From positions 47,206-111,205 of the IMG/VR virus record IMGVR_UViG_3300032323_003835: a DNA stretch of 64,000 nt; one strand, 5' to 3'. Origin of the DNA: a virus. Below the pieces are notes generated by a model that searched no databases, was not told the DNA's origin, and saw only the letters and a program-made list of their open reading frames with translations. Below, in pieces: positions 24,585 to 32,665 of the stretch (position 1 is the first letter of the stretch; each line of letters opens with the position of its first letter). The translations under genes and the position numbers were made by a program.

Positions 24585-25715
24585 TTAAAATCCAAGCTCA
24601 CCTAGATCTGCAAGGGTTGAAGCCGCGTCTCCAATTCTCTTGGAAACAGCATCAAATGCCTCCGGATAATTTTTCTTAAGCAGAATCATCGCTTCTGGGG
24701 TAAGATATTTGGCATCAATATTCGATGCTCTATCTAAAATAAACGGACCAAAAAGATTAGGATGCACACTTAAACCCTCCAGCCATCCTTCAAAATTCCA
24801 TTTCTTTATTTCGAAGGTATCCATCTTTTTTGGCCAATCTGGTGCATATTCGAACTTTCCCCCTATTTTTAAAGGTGCCCCAAATAATGAGGTAAGTTTT
24901 GAGCCGATAAAAAATCTTCCGCCAACCCTTAGAGGTGATCCTTCTAATGAATATAGGTTACTTCCTGTGCAAAGAAATTCTCTTCCAACATCCAAAGGTC
25001 CTCCTTTTAGTGAGGTAAGTTTATCATTACCGTATAATCTAAATGATGCTCCTACCTTCTCAGGAGATCCTTCTAATGAGGTAAGTCCTATATCCATGGC
25101 CACAAAATCATGGAGAATCTCACCAAACTTAACTCCTCTAAATCCAAGATTGGTTCCTTGTGCTTCAAAATTTCCTAGAACGTCAATTTTTCCGGTTGTT
25201 TCGTTGATCCTCCATGTTTTCTTTGATGATTTATCCAGCCAATTAACTATGGATGGTGTAAGATTATATTTTTTATAAAGATCACCAAGAGGATCATCAA
25301 TCCCTGTTCTATCCAAAATCTCTTCCCTAATTTTTGGAAGTTCATCCAGATATTTTATCATCTCCGGGTTGTTCTTCATAAGGGTATCTAAATCATCAAT
25401 GGATACCTGGGTAATTCCTTTTTTAATAAATCTAGTAATCACATACCCTAACATTTTGGGCATTGGATTTTCCAATTGATATTGATAAACATAACCTTGA
25501 CTAGATGTTCTCACATATCCAGCTGAAGTAATTCTAAGTTTTACCCCGGAGTATGGACTATGTATTGTAAGGGTTCCGTTTTTATTGATGTCATAAATTT
25601 CAAAACCCATTAGCCTTAGAAATTTCCATTCGGGAAGATCTTGCCATGCACCAGCCCAGTCCTCTACTGTAACAATTTTAGATTCAAATATTTTAAAATT
25701 CTTTAGATGCTTCAT
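24585..25715 (-). CDS. Tagged leucine-rich-repeat protein, array member 3
   Basis: 376 residues from the ATG at 25715 (MKHLKNFKIFESK); an in-frame start 27 bases upstream is less likely because the tag begins at 25715. After the I-F-E tag comes a ~190-residue unique domain, the WRINETTGKIDVLGNF cap, only about four repeats (LTSLEGSPEKVGASF, LTSLKGGPLDVGREF and so on), then the conserved tail ending ADLGELGF. Fewer repeats than its neighbours, consistent with expansion and contraction of the array. Confidence 0.8.
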   Translation of the reverse strand: MKHLKNFKIFESKIVTVEDWAGAWQDLPEWKFLRLMGFEIYDINKNGTLTIHSPYSGVKLRITSAGYVRTSSQGYVYQYQLENPMPKMLGYVITRFIKKGITQVSIDDLDTLMKNNPEMIKYLDELPKIREEILDRTGIDDPLGDLYKKYNLTPSIVNWLDKSSKKTWRINETTGKIDVLGNFEAQGTNLGFRGVKFGEILHDFVAMDIGLTSLEGSPEKVGASFRLYGNDKLTSLKGGPLDVGREFLCTGSNLYSLEGSPLRVGGRFFIGSKLTSLFGAPLKIGGKFEYAPDWPKKMDTFEIKKWNFEGWLEGLSVHPNLFGPFILDRASNIDAKYLTPEAMILLKKNYPEAFDAVSKRIGDAASTLADLGELGF

Positions 25716-25719
25716 ACCT

Positions 25720-26142
25720 TTATCTTTTTCCTTCGAGAACAACCTTTAGTCCATTGTTTCTGTCGATGTACATCCATTCACATGAAATGAGACCAAATTG
25801 GTCAAAATGATCTAGCACCTCGTCAGCTGAAAATTGTGAACATGAATAAATGTCAAATTGGAAGAAAGCAGGATCTTTGGCATCCCAAACGTGGATGGCT
25901 GCATGTGAAGTAGCTAATGTAACAGTACCTGTGATACCTTCGTTACCTGGTTCATTCACGTAAACCGAGGTTGGTCCGGCAACAACTACCATTCTAACTC
26001 TTTCGACTAGATCTTTTAGCCACTGGTTTAAAACCTCTTCCTCTCTGGGAGGATTTTGAATATGACCTCTAACTAGGAGGTGGAGGTGATTGGGAACGAA
26101 CCCCGCTAATGTTTCTTTTTCTGTATGTGTATTCTCTTGCAT
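25720..26142 (-). CDS. AdoMet-decarboxylase-like (SpeD family) protein
   Basis: 140 residues, SpeD-like size. VTLATSHAAIHVWDAKDPAFFQFDIYSCSQFSADEVLDHF parallels the SpeD core, in which the Ser of ESH becomes the pyruvoyl cofactor; here the residue before Ser-His is Thr, not Glu. An NHLHLLVRGHI segment precedes it. If active it makes decarboxylated AdoMet for polyamines, which can neutralise packaged DNA. It sits inside the repeat-protein array behind its own late-type box. Confidence 0.65.
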   Translation of the reverse strand: MQENTHTEKETLAGFVPNHLHLLVRGHIQNPPREEEVLNQWLKDLVERVRMVVVAGPTSVYVNEPGNEGITGTVTLATSHAAIHVWDAKDPAFFQFDIYSCSQFSADEVLDHFDQFGLISCEWMYIDRNNGLKVVLEGKR

Positions 26143-26147
26143 GGATC

Positions 26148-26157
26148 TATATATTTA
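26148..26157 (-). promoter_or_regulatory. Late-type promoter box overlapping a stop codon
   Basis: AAATATATAG on the minus strand. It shares its first bases with the TAA stop of the upstream repeat gene and ends 5 bases before the ATG at 26142. Confidence 0.6.
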
Positions 26158-27387
26158 AAATCCTAACTCTCCTAAATCTGCAAGAGTTGAAGCACCGTCT
26201 CCAATTTTCTTGGAAACAATATTGAATCCCTCCGGAGAATTTTTTTTAAGCATAATCATTATTTCTGGAGTAATAAATGGTCTAAGATCTTTGACATCTA
26301 TCTCTTGTACCCTATCTAAAAGGAATTCGCTAAAAAGCCTTGGACTTATTCTGAAACTATCAATCCATCCCTTTAAATTCCATTTAATTCTATTTATGTG
26401 ATTATCATAACCAAAAAGTCCACCAATCTTCAGAGGTGCTCCCTCCATGGAGTCAAATGGATTTCCATGACAAGCAAAATTACCTTCAACCTCCAGCGGT
26501 GCTCCTTCTAGGGAGGTAAGTAGATTATTACTACAATGAAAACCCCCACCTATCTTCTGCGGAGATCCTTTTAGAGAAACGAGTTTATTGTTATAGCAAT
26601 TAAAATCACCACCAACACTCTGTGGTGCTCCTTCTAGAGACGTAAGTTTATTTCCCGAACAATCAAATTTCCCACCAACCTCTGTTGGTGATCCCGCTAA
26701 AGAGGTAATTTTATTGTTATGGCAATCAAAATCCCAACCTACCTCTTGAGGTGCTCCCGTCAGGGAAGTAAGTTGATTTCCCCCACAATCAAAATGCCTT
26801 CCTATCCTCCGAGGTGCTCCTACTAGGGATGTAAGACGATTACGAGAACAATCAAAAAACCCTTCAACCTCCAGCGGTGCTCCCTCTAGAGAGGTAAGTT
26901 CATTATCAGAACAATAGAAAGTACCCCCGACCTCTTGCGGTGATCCTTTTAGAGAAGCGAGTTTATTGTTATAGCAATTAAAATCACCACCAACACTCTG
27001 TGGTGCTCCCTCTAGAGAAATTAGTTTATTACTGTAACAATGAAAGTTCCCACCAACCTTCCGCGGTGCTCCGTTTAACGAAGTAAGTTTATTATCGTTA
27101 CAGACAAAATTCCCTCCTACCTCTTGGGGTGCTCCTTTTAGAGAGGTAAGATTGTTTACGATATCAAAAACAATAAAATCACCAGTCACCACTCCAAAGG
27201 AAACAGGCAGCACTTTTTTCTTACTATCCGAGATCATAAAGTCACCATCAACATCAATTAGTCCAGTTTGCGGATTTAAAGACCATGTACCTGTACCCGA
27301 ATGGGTTCCCATATTCAGAAAAGACCTCTGTGACGGGGTTAAGTCGGAAGCAGATTCAAACAAGGAAAATTTCTTTAGATATTTCAT
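26155..27387 (-). CDS. Tagged leucine-rich-repeat protein, array member 2
   Basis: 410 residues. Tag MKYLKKFSLFESA, cap WSLNPQTGLIDVDGDFMI, then about 11-12 repeats of exactly 21 residues (consensus GGxFxCxxNxLTSLxGAPxxV) from about residue 78 to 322, then the conserved tail LKKNSPEGFNIVSKKIGDGAS and ADLGELGF. Leucine-rich solenoids mediate protein binding. The tag and late-type promoter suggest a virion-internal protein. The repeated Cys and Asn positions form the usual ladder. Confidence 0.85.
   Translation of the reverse strand: MKYLKKFSLFESASDLTPSQRSFLNMGTHSGTGTWSLNPQTGLIDVDGDFMISDSKKKVLPVSFGVVTGDFIVFDIVNNLTSLKGAPQEVGGNFVCNDNKLTSLNGAPRKVGGNFHCYSNKLISLEGAPQSVGGDFNCYNNKLASLKGSPQEVGGTFYCSDNELTSLEGAPLEVEGFFDCSRNRLTSLVGAPRRIGRHFDCGGNQLTSLTGAPQEVGWDFDCHNNKITSLAGSPTEVGGKFDCSGNKLTSLEGAPQSVGGDFNCYNNKLVSLKGSPQKIGGGFHCSNNLLTSLEGAPLEVEGNFACHGNPFDSMEGAPLKIGGLFGYDNHINRIKWNLKGWIDSFRISPRLFSEFLLDRVQEIDVKDLRPFITPEIMIMLKKNSPEGFNIVSKKIGDGASTLADLGELGF
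26421..27180 (-). repeat. 63-bp coding tandem repeats
   Basis: About twelve 63-bp units within the repeat gene. Two units (near 26560 and 26940) are almost identical over the stretch encoding GGDFNCYNNK, indicating recent internal duplication. Confidence 0.75.
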
Positions 27388-27390
27388 TCC

Positions 27391-27401
27391 TTTATATATT
27401 T
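27391..27401 (-). promoter_or_regulatory. Late-type promoter box
   Basis: AAATATATAAA on the minus strand, 3 bases before the ATG at 27387. Confidence 0.65.
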
Positions 27402-27414
27402 AAAATCCTAACTC
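27399..27414 (-). pseudogene. Relic of a repeat-gene 3' end
   Basis: Reads GAG TTA GGA TTT TAA, that is E-L-G-F-stop, the exact end of the array members, directly before the late box. No gene is attached upstream, so an array member has been deleted or replaced here. Confidence 0.6.
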
Positions 27415-27542
27415 ACAACCGGACAAAGTTATAATATTTATATTTTTATCAAATCGGAAAAATTATCGGATCTATCATTTCGAATATGCTTGTAATAAGA
27501 GATAGAAAAAGATTCGGTCCTTAATTTATTCCATGTAGTAGC

Positions 27543-27552
27543 GAATATATAT
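27543..27552 (+). promoter_or_regulatory. Late-type promoter box
   Basis: GAATATATAT on the plus strand, 19 bases before the ATG at 27572. Confidence 0.5.
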
Positions 27553-27571
27553 TATAGTCAATAAAATAAAA

Positions 27572-28084
27572 ATGATGAGGTATATTAAAAGCTACGACGA
27601 AAAATCAAATATAAACGAATCTGAAGAATATCCCGGATTGTACAAGGTATCAATAGATTTAATGCTCGACAGTGATTATGTAGATCCTATAATATATTTG
27701 CAGGAAATAATTGATCAGTTCCATGTTCAAATTATAAATATGCATCCCATAGGTCAAGGAGGGGGTAGCACAGAAGTAGTTTTTAGAGGGAAAGCTACTG
27801 ACATTATGAGACTATTAAAATATCAAGAGGATCGTGCAAATTTTACCGGAGAAGAAACCAAGGATTTTGTAACAATTACAAATTTACCAAATCCTGCCGA
27901 GGATGATGGGTGGGAATATTTCGAAGAATTTGCAGTACCAGATTCCCCTATCCCTTTCAGTGTTCAATCTCTTCCTAGATTTTCTACAGACAAGAATAGA
28001 AGATATATCAATTTGGACGGAACAGCAATTGATGCATCAGGAAGAGAACGACTCAAAGATATGTTCTCAACTAAGAACAATTAA
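27572..28084 (+). CDS. Tagged protein on the opposite strand within the array
   Basis: 170 residues (two adjacent ATGs at 27572 and 27575). MRYIKSYDEKSNINE fits the tag type that ends in I-N-E. The body (LYKVSIDLMLDSDYVDPIIYLQEIIDQFHVQIINMHPIGQGGGSTEVVFRG) suggests a small alpha/beta domain of unknown function. Its position, flanked by a repeat-gene relic, suggests it was inserted into the array. Confidence 0.65.
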   Translation: MMRYIKSYDEKSNINESEEYPGLYKVSIDLMLDSDYVDPIIYLQEIIDQFHVQIINMHPIGQGGGSTEVVFRGKATDIMRLLKYQEDRANFTGEETKDFVTITNLPNPAEDDGWEYFEEFAVPDSPIPFSVQSLPRFSTDKNRRYINLDGTAIDASGRERLKDMFSTKNN

Positions 28085-28103
28085 GAAGATTATCACTCGA
28101 AAT

Positions 28104-29258
28104 TTAAAATCCTAGATCACCTAGGTCTGCAGCGGTGGTAGCTCCTTCCCCAAATCTCTTAGCCAGAATCTTAAAGGTCTCTGGTAATTTTTTTCTGATG
28201 ATATTAAGGTCTTCCGGAGAGAGATCTCTAGGATCTATTTTTTCCGCCATGTTTGCAATAAAAGGTAAAAAAAGATCTGGGTCTTGCTCCATTCCCTGTA
28301 GCCAACCTTTTATATTCCATTTAATATCCGAAAAACGAGGGTGATATGAAAAATTACCTCCGATTCTCATCGGTGCACCCTCTAGAGAGGTAAGCGGATT
28401 GTATACACAGAGAAAATTTCTTCCGACCTCGATCGGCGCTCCTTCTAGAGAAGTGAGCTCGTTACTTTCACAACTAAAATTATCACTAACACCCTGTGGT
28501 GATCCTATTAAAGAGGTAAGATTATTTCTATCACAACGAAAATAAGGTCTAATTCCCTGTGGTGCTCCTACTAGGGATGTAAGACGATTACTACTACAAT
28601 CAAAACCACCCCCGATCTTAGAAGGTATTCCCTCCAGAGAGGTAAGCTCGTTGTTGCCACAATCGAAACCCCCTCCTACATCCTGTGGTGCTCCCTCTAA
28701 GGAGGTAAGTTGATTAGTATAACATATAAAATCGCCACCAACACTCGGGGGTGCTCCTGCTAGAGACGTAAGTTTATTTCCCGAACAATCAAATACCCCA
28801 CCAACCTCTGTTGGGGATCCCGCTAAAGAGGTAATTTTATTTTCCCGACATCTAAAATTCCCTCCTACATTCTGAGGTGCTCCTGTCAGAGAAGTAAGTT
28901 CATTTCCCCCACAATCAAAATTCCCTCCTATCCTCCGAGGTGCTCCCTCTAGAGAGGTAAGACGGATAACCCTACAAATAAAATTTCCTCCAACCTCTTG
29001 GGGAGCTCCTTTTAGGGAGGTGAAACTGTTTTTATATTGTTTAAAAGCAAAATTTCCCGACACAACACCAAATGAAACTGGCAGTAATGTTCTGGTAGTT
29101 TCACCAACACTAAAATCTCCATCAACGTCAATCAGACCGGTTTGAGAATTTAATGACCAGGTTCCACCACTTTGGGTTCCTTTGTTTAGGAAAGCTATCT
29201 GAGGGACGGATAGTTTGAAAGAGGATTCAAATAAGGAAAATTTCTTTAGATATTTCAC
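28104..29258 (-). CDS. Tagged leucine-rich-repeat protein, array member 1
   Basis: 384 residues, GTG start at 29258. Tag MKYLKKFSLFESS is nearly identical to that of 26155..27387, as is the cap WSLNSQTGLIDVDGDF. About ten 21-residue repeats follow (roughly residues 80-300), then a tail ending ADLGDLGF. A diverged tandem duplicate of member 2, with repeat order and surface residues changed. Confidence 0.85.
   Translation of the reverse strand: MKYLKKFSLFESSFKLSVPQIAFLNKGTQSGGTWSLNSQTGLIDVDGDFSVGETTRTLLPVSFGVVSGNFAFKQYKNSFTSLKGAPQEVGGNFICRVIRLTSLEGAPRRIGGNFDCGGNELTSLTGAPQNVGGNFRCRENKITSLAGSPTEVGGVFDCSGNKLTSLAGAPPSVGGDFICYTNQLTSLEGAPQDVGGGFDCGNNELTSLEGIPSKIGGGFDCSSNRLTSLVGAPQGIRPYFRCDRNNLTSLIGSPQGVSDNFSCESNELTSLEGAPIEVGRNFLCVYNPLTSLEGAPMRIGGNFSYHPRFSDIKWNIKGWLQGMEQDPDLFLPFIANMAEKIDPRDLSPEDLNIIRKKLPETFKILAKRFGEGATTAADLGDLGF
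28358..28991 (-). repeat. 63-bp coding tandem repeats
   Basis: About ten 63-bp units, each encoding GGxFxCxxNxLTSLxGAPxxV with variable x positions. Confidence 0.75.
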
Positions 29259-29262
29259 CCTG

Positions 29263-29272
29263 TATATATTTA
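29263..29272 (-). promoter_or_regulatory. Late-type promoter box overlapping a stop codon
   Basis: TAAATATATA on the minus strand: the TAA of the gene ending at 29270 starts the box, and GTG at 29258 follows after 4 bases. Confidence 0.6.
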
Positions 29273-29926
29273 GAATCCTAACTCGCCTAGGTCTGCAATT
29301 GTGTTAGCGCCTGGGTTGGCACTCAGGGTCTGCCAGATGGCGGGAAATCTTTGACGCAGGACTCTTGCAACTTCTGGTTTAACTTTCGCGGATAGAATCC
29401 CCTTCAGATGTGTGATAAGAAATTTAAGATCCTCTATGTCATAGGCATGTCCCTCAAAGAGCGAGATGTTAGAATTAATAAGCTCTACGTGTTCTTTCCT
29501 AATGAGGGTATCAGGGAAGATCTCCGCGTCACAAATGAGAAGGACAAGATCCGTCCAAAGGGATCTTAAACAATCTTCTGCTGTGGGAAAGTCCCCTCCA
29601 TGAAAATATACATTACCATATCCACTAACAGGCCTATATCCCCAGGACCACATAATATCTACATCGGAGGTTGTTAAATTAGGACCAAAATTGGCATTTT
29701 TCTTTATATAATTGGTTTCAACAGTAGGAAATACCGTAGTACCACCACGTTTAACGTACGAAAATCTAGCCCAGGTCTTAAACTTTTCCGAAGCCATGCC
29801 TGTAGTTTTATTAATAGCAAGCAGATCTCTGCCCGCCTGGGTTTCTTCTAGAGCATACTTAAGTTCACTCTCAAGATCTTGTCTTGTCTTATTTTCGTAG
29901 AGTGTATAGGTCTGGAGGTGTTTCAT
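29270..29926 (-). CDS. Tagged protein sharing the array C-terminus
   Basis: 218 residues. Tag MKHLQTYTLYENK and the same end, ADLGELGF, but with no leucine-rich repeats between them. The middle (WARFSYVKRGGTTVFPTVETNYIKKN, MWSWGYRPVSGYGNVYFHGGDFPTAEDCLRSLW) is a different, unrecognised domain. So tag and tail form a constant frame around a variable payload. Confidence 0.75.
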   Translation of the reverse strand: MKHLQTYTLYENKTRQDLESELKYALEETQAGRDLLAINKTTGMASEKFKTWARFSYVKRGGTTVFPTVETNYIKKNANFGPNLTTSDVDIMWSWGYRPVSGYGNVYFHGGDFPTAEDCLRSLWTDLVLLICDAEIFPDTLIRKEHVELINSNISLFEGHAYDIEDLKFLITHLKGILSAKVKPEVARVLRQRFPAIWQTLSANPGANTIADLGELGF

Positions 29927-29930
29927 TGAC

Positions 29931-29939
29931 TTATATATC
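29931..29939 (-). promoter_or_regulatory. Late-type promoter box
   Basis: GATATATAA on the minus strand, 4 bases before the ATG at 29926. Confidence 0.65.
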
Positions 29940-29997
29940 TTTGTTCATCTAGATCAAGACCCCTAAATGGGTTTGGAAAACAGGATCCCGGAAAGGA

Positions 29998-30714
29998 CTA
30001 GTCCCAATAGTTGTGATGGTGTTTAAAGAATGATGGATTTTTGCGATTGAGATAAGATTTGATCATAATGCTAAACATCCAAAGAATTCCCTTGGATCTA
30101 AATCTTCTGGGAGAGGTGTAAACCCCATCGATGCGGTGGATTCTAAAATCTCTCACCCCCACCTTCTGAGAGAGTGAGTAGTCCTCGGCAAATCTCTCCG
30201 ACGGATCATATCCTCCTACCCTCCAATAGGTCTCTCTTTTCCATAATTGAAATCCACCAACTGCAAAAGGGGTGCCCAGAAGTTTGGATAGATGTTGGAA
30301 CGCATCAAATGCTCTGAACACCCAGCGGTAGGGGGGATCTGTATGAAATGGAACTGTTAGCAGTCCAGGATTGAGACCCACACATTCTTTTAGAATATCC
30401 GGCTGGGTGAGAAACACATCAGCATCTAGAAAAAGAAGCTGGGGGGTGGTAACAAGTTCACTTCCCTTCAGTCTGCCCTCACTAGGAAATCCTCCCTCAA
30501 TCACTTCAATATTTAATATGTGGGAAAAGTCCTTCACCGCTCTCCTCACCCATTTAAGGGATTCTTTGGTGTCGGAGACATCCGCTATAATGATTCGGGT
30601 TCCTTCGATGTATAATTGGCGGGAGAGATGATAGACACAGTCCCAAAGGGTGCGTGATTCATTCTTAGCCGGGATCACAATAGTTAAATTATCCTTTAAT
30701 GACTCTGTACTCAT
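29998..30714 (-). CDS. Family 2 glycosyltransferase
   Basis: 238 residues, GT-A fold. NLTIVIPAKNESRTLWDCV start, nucleotide-sugar region IIIADVSDT, metal site FLDADVF, acceptor region GGFQLWKRETYWRVGGYDPSERFAEDYSLSQ and a basic C-terminus SPRRFRSKGILW. It would transfer a sugar from a nucleotide donor to a lipid or glycan. It overlaps the phosphoesterase gene by 26 bases, so the two are coupled. Confidence 0.85.
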   Translation of the reverse strand: MSTESLKDNLTIVIPAKNESRTLWDCVYHLSRQLYIEGTRIIIADVSDTKESLKWVRRAVKDFSHILNIEVIEGGFPSEGRLKGSELVTTPQLLFLDADVFLTQPDILKECVGLNPGLLTVPFHTDPPYRWVFRAFDAFQHLSKLLGTPFAVGGFQLWKRETYWRVGGYDPSERFAEDYSLSQKVGVRDFRIHRIDGVYTSPRRFRSKGILWMFSIMIKSYLNRKNPSFFKHHHNYWD

Positions 30715-31378
30715 TCTTGTTGTATATGATATATGAATTGTTTTCTATCCAGTCTCCTGTGTTTAAATATCTAATGCCATCTATATGCCTATCTTCCGGG
30801 TGATGAATGTGTCCGCAGATAACAGTGTGACATCCTTGTTTTCTGGCTTGTCTTGCCAGTTCAACCTCAAATTGAGTGATAAACTTAACCGCTTCCTTTA
30901 CCTTGTTCTTCAGGAACTTGCTTAGGCTTCTTCTCATGCCCCATTTTTTCAATGTCCGGTCAATAGAGATAGCAGCGTCATATCCGATGGATCCAAGTAC
31001 ACCTAACCATTTAAGGCTCACCACGCCATCATATAGATCTCCGTGAGTGATAAGGGTGTCTTTCCAAATGTACTCGTTATGAATCTCTATATTGCCAAAG
31101 GAGAATTCAAGGTACTCCCTAACAAACTCATCATGATTGCCGGGAATGTAAATTACCTTGGTGTTGTGCTTGGAATAAGAAAGAATCTTACGAATAACAT
31201 TGGTGTGAGACTGAGGCCAGCGAAACTTGCGTTTAAGTAACCATCCATCTATAATATCCCCGACCAGGAAAAGTGTTTCAGGCTCATATCTTTTTAGGAG
31301 AGCCAGGACATCATCTGCATTACTTCCTTTACTGCCTAGATGCACATCGCTAATAAAGAGTGCTTCGATTTTTTCCAT
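30689..31378 (-). CDS. Metallophosphoesterase (LpxH/YbbF-like)
   Basis: 229 residues. Complete calcineurin-like motif set: FISDVHLG, LVGDIIDGW, IPGNHDE, LITHGD, VICGHIHHPE, LNTGDW. This order and spacing match the UDP-2,3-diacylglucosamine pyrophosphatase-like group acting on lipid A precursors or related diphosphates. Coupled to a glycosyltransferase, it may modify the host envelope. A weak late box (GATATAAC near 31386) precedes it. Confidence 0.85.
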   Translation of the reverse strand: MEKIEALFISDVHLGSKGSNADDVLALLKRYEPETLFLVGDIIDGWLLKRKFRWPQSHTNVIRKILSYSKHNTKVIYIPGNHDEFVREYLEFSFGNIEIHNEYIWKDTLITHGDLYDGVVSLKWLGVLGSIGYDAAISIDRTLKKWGMRRSLSKFLKNKVKEAVKFITQFEVELARQARKQGCHTVICGHIHHPEDRHIDGIRYLNTGDWIENNSYIIYNKNEYRVIKG

Positions 31379-31547
31379 GGATTATGTTATATCTCTTATT
31401 TATCCCCGGATCTCTATTTAGTAAGGGAATACCACGCGAACAAATGATTAATATTAAAAGGGGGCGGGGGGCCGAATCTCCAGTCCACTGGAAAGCGCGC
31501 CCTTAAAAATACCGAGGAGAATCTCAGAAACCGCCCCGTATGGCCAT

Positions 31548-31582
31548 AAAAAAAGATCTGACCGGTTAAGATCAGATCTCTT
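31548..31582 (-). terminator. Intrinsic terminator
   Basis: AGATCTGA/TCAGATCT stem with a run of seven T on the minus strand, after the tail-collar gene. Confidence 0.8.
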
Positions 31583-31600
31583 TCACTATAAGACAATCCC

Positions 31601-32104
31601 CTACTGACGTGGAGGAAATATCCCTTGAGTGGCAATAATAAAGTAAACGCCTAGATAAGGAGGTTGGGTACTTAGAGGCTGGGAAGGGCCTTGACCAAAC
31701 AGGGGAGTTCTAACTCCTACTCCCGTAGTGCTCTGAGCCGCACTTAGAGTTCCATTAGGAACATAAGGAAGATTATTAGGAGAGATCACAACAGACGCTG
31801 AGCCTCCTTTTTGTCCAGCTCTAATATCAGGCACTCCAGCAACTCCCTGTGATGGGTGAATGGGTAAACGACCACGGAGATCTGGTAAAGCGAAGGTGCT
31901 GATTCCATCTCCGCCATACGTGGTACCCAATAAGACGAAGAGAGCTTGGTTCTGTGCGACAGACAGAAGTTGACCATTACACATCTCCCAGCCTTGAGGA
32001 GCAAAGTTAAAGCCTACCATACGGATCTCTCCGATGTAAGGATCCTGTGCCTGGGCAGAGAATGCCACGAAGGCAAAGCAAATGATTAGTAAGAACTTTT
32101 TCAT
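31601..32104 (-). CDS. Secreted tail-collar domain protein (MdpB-like)
   Basis: 167 residues. Signal peptide MKKFLLIICFAFVAFSAQAQ, then the tail-collar domain: IGEIRMVGFNFAPQGWEMCNGQLLSVAQNQALFVLLGTTYGGDGISTFALPDLRGRLP, a textbook fit. C-terminus carries QGPSQPLSTQPPYLGVYFIIATQGIFPPR. Tail-collar modules occur in phage fibres, and exported versions occur in Bacteroidota. A signal peptide on a phage copy is odd; it may be surface-displayed by the infected cell. Confidence 0.9.
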   Translation of the reverse strand: MKKFLLIICFAFVAFSAQAQDPYIGEIRMVGFNFAPQGWEMCNGQLLSVAQNQALFVLLGTTYGGDGISTFALPDLRGRLPIHPSQGVAGVPDIRAGQKGGSASVVISPNNLPYVPNGTLSAAQSTTGVGVRTPLFGQGPSQPLSTQPPYLGVYFIIATQGIFPPRQ

Positions 32105-32178
32105 GAATTTAAGTTATATTACCCATTATAGCACGGAGATCCAAGAAAGGTTCAGAACACGCGGTTAGGAACATCGGG

Positions 32179-32481
32179 TCAGACCTCTATAGACTGCCAG
32201 CATCCCTGCATGCGCCAAACCACCTCGTCATGCATAGTATCCCAGACAGTGGGCATGTATCCACGCTCCAGTTGTTCAACAGTGTAGCGCTCCTCTAGAT
32301 GCCGAATGATGTTAATCAGGTGATCGTCCTTAAGATCCTTAATGAGAGTGTCCTCGATGGGACCTTTACCTAGGATCCCATAGGAACGCCAAGTCTTTCT
32401 CTCTGATAATAGAATGCTCTGTGTGCATGGTTTAAAAATAAGGAAGAATACCGAGATAGAAAAATGTGGGATCCAAACCAA
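32179..32481 (-). CDS. Small conserved phage protein, start uncertain
   Basis: Up to 100 residues, but the frame opens with TTG at 32481 and runs through a promoter, so the true start lies further in. The core PIEDTLIKDLKDDHLINIIRHLEER resembles a small T4-type phage family (pattern I.D..D.HL.NII..L). An ATG at 32428, well placed behind an early-type promoter, lies in another frame and stops after 20 codons; reading it into this frame would need a shift near 32390. Possible frameshift. Confidence 0.5.
   Translation of the reverse strand: MVWIPHFSISVFFLIFKPCTQSILLSERKTWRSYGILGKGPIEDTLIKDLKDDHLINIIRHLEERYTVEQLERGYMPTVWDTMHDEVVWRMQGCWQSIEV
32433..32465 (-). promoter_or_regulatory. Early-type promoter
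   Basis: CATTTTTCTATCTCGG block and a TATTTTTA -7-like box on the minus strand, upstream of the ATG at 32428. Confidence 0.5.
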
Positions 32482-32531
32482 CCAGCCCGGAAGAATCTAT
32501 TTTAAAATATCCGAATGGATAGGCCAGTCAG

Positions 32532-32552
32532 TGTGCGTACGCGCATTGGTAG
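32532..32552. repeat. TGTGCGTACGCGCAT repeat, copy 1
   Basis: TGTGCGTACGCGCATNGGTAG, containing the palindrome GCGTACGC; second copy at 32645..32665. Confidence 0.65.
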
Positions 32553-32644
32553 ACACTTACTACGTGCGCGGGTCCGTATCTAAATTATAATAACAAGCCG
32601 TACTTATACTATAATATGTCGTCATGAATATGACGCCCCGGTCA

Positions 32645-32665
32645 TGTGCGTACGCGCATAGGTAG
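32645..32665. repeat. TGTGCGTACGCGCAT repeat, copy 2
   Basis: Differs from copy 1 by a single base over 21 bp; the copies lie 113 bp apart, start to start. Confidence 0.65.
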
